Shown here one piece after another: positions 62,720 through 64,000 of a stretch of DNA of 64,000 bases. The DNA lies in IMG/VR virus record IMGVR_UViG_3300046675_000234, positions 17,692-81,691 of that record. One strand, written 5' to 3'. Source of the DNA: a virus. Numbering within the stretch: the first letter of the stretch is position 1; every line of letters begins with the position of its first letter. The notes beneath the pieces are model-generated. The model saw only the letters and a program-made list of their open reading frames with translations. It made no database searches and had not been told where the DNA came from. The translations under genes were made by a program, and so were the position numbers.

Positions 62720-64000
62720 CAGTAGACCGTCAGGACCCCGACGAACTTCTTCGGTGCCTCGGGCGTGCCGAGCACCTCGCCCCAGACGTCGTACTTGCCA
62801 GCCGTCAGCGTGGGTCCGCTGGTGCCCGGCCCGACGATGCACTGCTCCACGTAGCCCTTGCCGGTGCCGCCCGCGAGCCAGGCCCCGGTGTACCAGGTGC
62901 CTGCTGCTGCCGGGTGAGCCGGATCACCCGAACTGACCGGCAGCGCGTACTGGCAGGTCAGCGGAGTAAGGGTCGGGTCGATCGTGGTGCCGTCCAGGTC
63001 CGATGTCCACCGGATGTTGACGAACTCCGGGCTGGTTGATGAGATCGGGCTGAATGTCTGCAAGGTAGCCTCCCACCTGCCCGGCTCGGGCTGGGCTGTC
63101 CATCGCGTGCGGCCCATCTGCGCCCTCCACCTGGCTTGCTCAGGTTCTGTGTCCCATCGTGCCTCGTCAGGCTCCGCGAGCCAACGTGCGCCGCCCTGCT
63201 CAGCTTCCCAGCGCTGCTTCTCCAGGACGGCCAGCCACCTGGCTGGCTCCCCGTACGCGGCCCAGGCGACCGTGCCGGTACGCGCCTCGGAGCTGATGAC
63301 CGCGAACCGGTCAGTGGCGCTGGCAGTGTCTGAGAAGGCCACAGCCGCCGCGAGGGTCAGTGCCTCGCCCGCCGCCGCGCGGTCGGCCAGCGGCACGCTC
63401 ACGACCACCGAGATGGCATCACGGGCTGCCGCGATATCGGCCTGCGGCACGGACTGGCTGATGACCACGGACAGGGCCTCGACCGCGCCCGCGCCCTCGG
63501 CTAGGCTGAGCCCGGCGGTCACGCCCAGCGAGTCAGCCGCCCCGGCAATTTCCGCCAGCGGGGACGTAGCGCTGACCACCAGCGCGTCAGCCGACGCCGC
63601 CGCGTCCGCTGGCTGCGCCGTGACCGCCGCCGTGAGCTGGTCGGCTCCCCCCGCGACGTCGGCCAGGCTCACGGCCTGGCCGCCGACCACCACGGAGATC
63701 GAGTCGGCTGCGCCAGCCGCGTCCGTTACGCTCGCAGCAGCGGTCACGGCAAGCTGATCTGCTGCCCCGGCTGCGTCCGCGACGGGCACGGACGCTGTGA
63801 CCGCTACCTGGTCCCTGGCTCCCGCCACGTCGGGCAGGGCAGCCAGCGCCCCGACTTGCACCGAGATCGCATCGACCGCCCCGGCGGCCTCCGGTAGGCT
63901 GGCTGCGGCGGTCACGCCCAGCGCTTCGGCTGACGCTCCAGCCTCAGTCAGGGGGACGCTGGCCGTGACCGCTATCTGGTCAGACCCGGCCGCAACGTCA
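62719..64000 (-). CDS. Repeat-rich tail protein, cut by right edge
   Basis: At least 426 aa; the frame is open to the window edge, so the true start is outside. About 13 copies of an 18-residue unit (VTASVPVADAAGAADQLA type) make up the visible N-terminal part. Then seven Arg-Trp units exactly nine residues apart (for example RWLAEPDEA, RWDTEPEQA). Last comes a beta domain (FVNIRWTSDLDGTTIDPTLT to KFVGVLTVY) like those of phage tail-fibre or head-fibre proteins. Overlaps the next gene as TGATG. Probably an extended fibre. Confidence 0.82.
   Translation of the reverse strand, partial: DVAAGSDQIAVTASVPLTEAGASAEALGVTAAASLPEAAGAVDAISVQVGALAALPDVAGARDQVAVTASVPVADAAGAADQLAVTAAASVTDAAGAADSISVVVGGQAVSLADVAGGADQLTAAVTAQPADAAASADALVVSATSPLAEIAGAADSLGVTAGLSLAEGAGAVEALSVVISQSVPQADIAAARDAISVVVSVPLADRAAAGEALTLAAAVAFSDTASATDRFAVISSEARTGTVAWAAYGEPARWLAVLEKQRWEAEQGGARWLAEPDEARWDTEPEQARWRAQMGRTRWTAQPEPGRWEATLQTFSPISSTSPEFVNIRWTSDLDGTTIDPTLTPLTCQYALPVSSGDPAHPAAAGTWYTGAWLAGGTGKGYVEQCIVGPGTSGPTLTAGKYDVWGEVLGTPEAPKKFVGVLTVY
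63054..63240 (-). repeat. Seven Arg-Trp nonapeptide repeats
   Basis: Arg-Trp pairs recur at exactly 9-residue (27-bp) spacing seven times, with consensus RWxAxPxxA. Regular Trp every nine residues suggests a helical or polyproline-like rod with an aromatic stripe, linking the repeat stalk to the C-terminal beta domain. Confidence 0.85.
63292..63999 (-). repeat. Array of 18-residue repeats
   Basis: About 13 units of 18-21 residues, consensus V-T-A-x-V-x-x-A-D-A-A-G-A-A-D-x-L-x. The DNA copies are diverged at third positions, so this is old, selected protein repetition rather than a recent expansion. Three related units start the next gene (62525-62719). Confidence 0.85.

Noticed and set aside
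1-64000. Integrase, excisionase pair or attachment site
   Set aside because: No tyrosine or serine recombinase motif was found in any frame; the HTH at 49145 alone is not enough to claim an excisionase.

Overview
The window looks like about 64 kb of a GC-rich actinobacterial siphovirus (phage or prophage) genome. The evidence is a large terminase, a portal, a MuF-type minor head protein and long minor tail proteins. There is also a family A DNA polymerase, an Lsr2-like protein, and three peptidoglycan hydrolases suited to a Gram-positive mycolata/streptomycete-like wall. Genes are packed with ATGA/TGATG overlaps. I see no integrase, tRNA gene, CRISPR array or insertion sequence, so I cannot say whether it is temperate.

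Layout. (1) 1-12.9 kb, minus strand: head-end genes read leftward from small terminase through large terminase, portal and MuF into a run of large multidomain head-associated proteins; a gene is cut by the left edge. (2) 13-15.3 kb, minus: three exported proteins, two of them cell-wall hydrolases. (3) 15.5-29.2 kb, minus: about 40 small genes, many zinc-ribbon or single-TM proteins, plus a GH25 endolysin with possible holins. (4) 29.2-33.1 kb, minus: an iteron-bearing gap, an ATPase/helicase-like protein and a primase-polymerase; this may be the replication start. (5) 33.07-33.23 kb: a divergent regulatory region. (6) 33.2-56.9 kb, plus: a ParB/HTH protein, a Toprim protein, DNA polymerase, RuvC-like, Lsr2-like, SNF2, Cas4-like, Sak4-like, an SSB-like protein with a huge Gln/Gly/Pro tail, a vWA protein, a possible structured RNA, DUF932, and a long series of small genes. 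(7) 56.9-64 kb, minus: minor tail proteins, cut by the right edge.

The minus-strand head genes run off the left edge and the minus-strand tail genes enter from the right edge. If the genome is circular or circularly permuted, the two edges flank the missing part of one structural operon (capsid, connectors, major tail, tape measure).

The main unifying signal is a near-palindrome, GGTGTTTACACC and relatives. It sits just downstream of -10-like hexamers (TANNNT or TGNNGT) at the head of many transcription units on both strands. It is usually followed by a GC-rich hairpin and then a conserved ribosome-binding leader, ACGATGAGGAAG. The most unusual protein signal is a family of RDxxGRW linkers separating unrelated enzyme-like domains (ParB/Srx-like, DUF7178-like, unknown, zincin protease) in a 1248-residue head-region protein. 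Related linkers occur in its neighbours, two of which may be joined by a -1 ribosomal frameshift. I infer a set of virion-packaged proteins delivered into the host.
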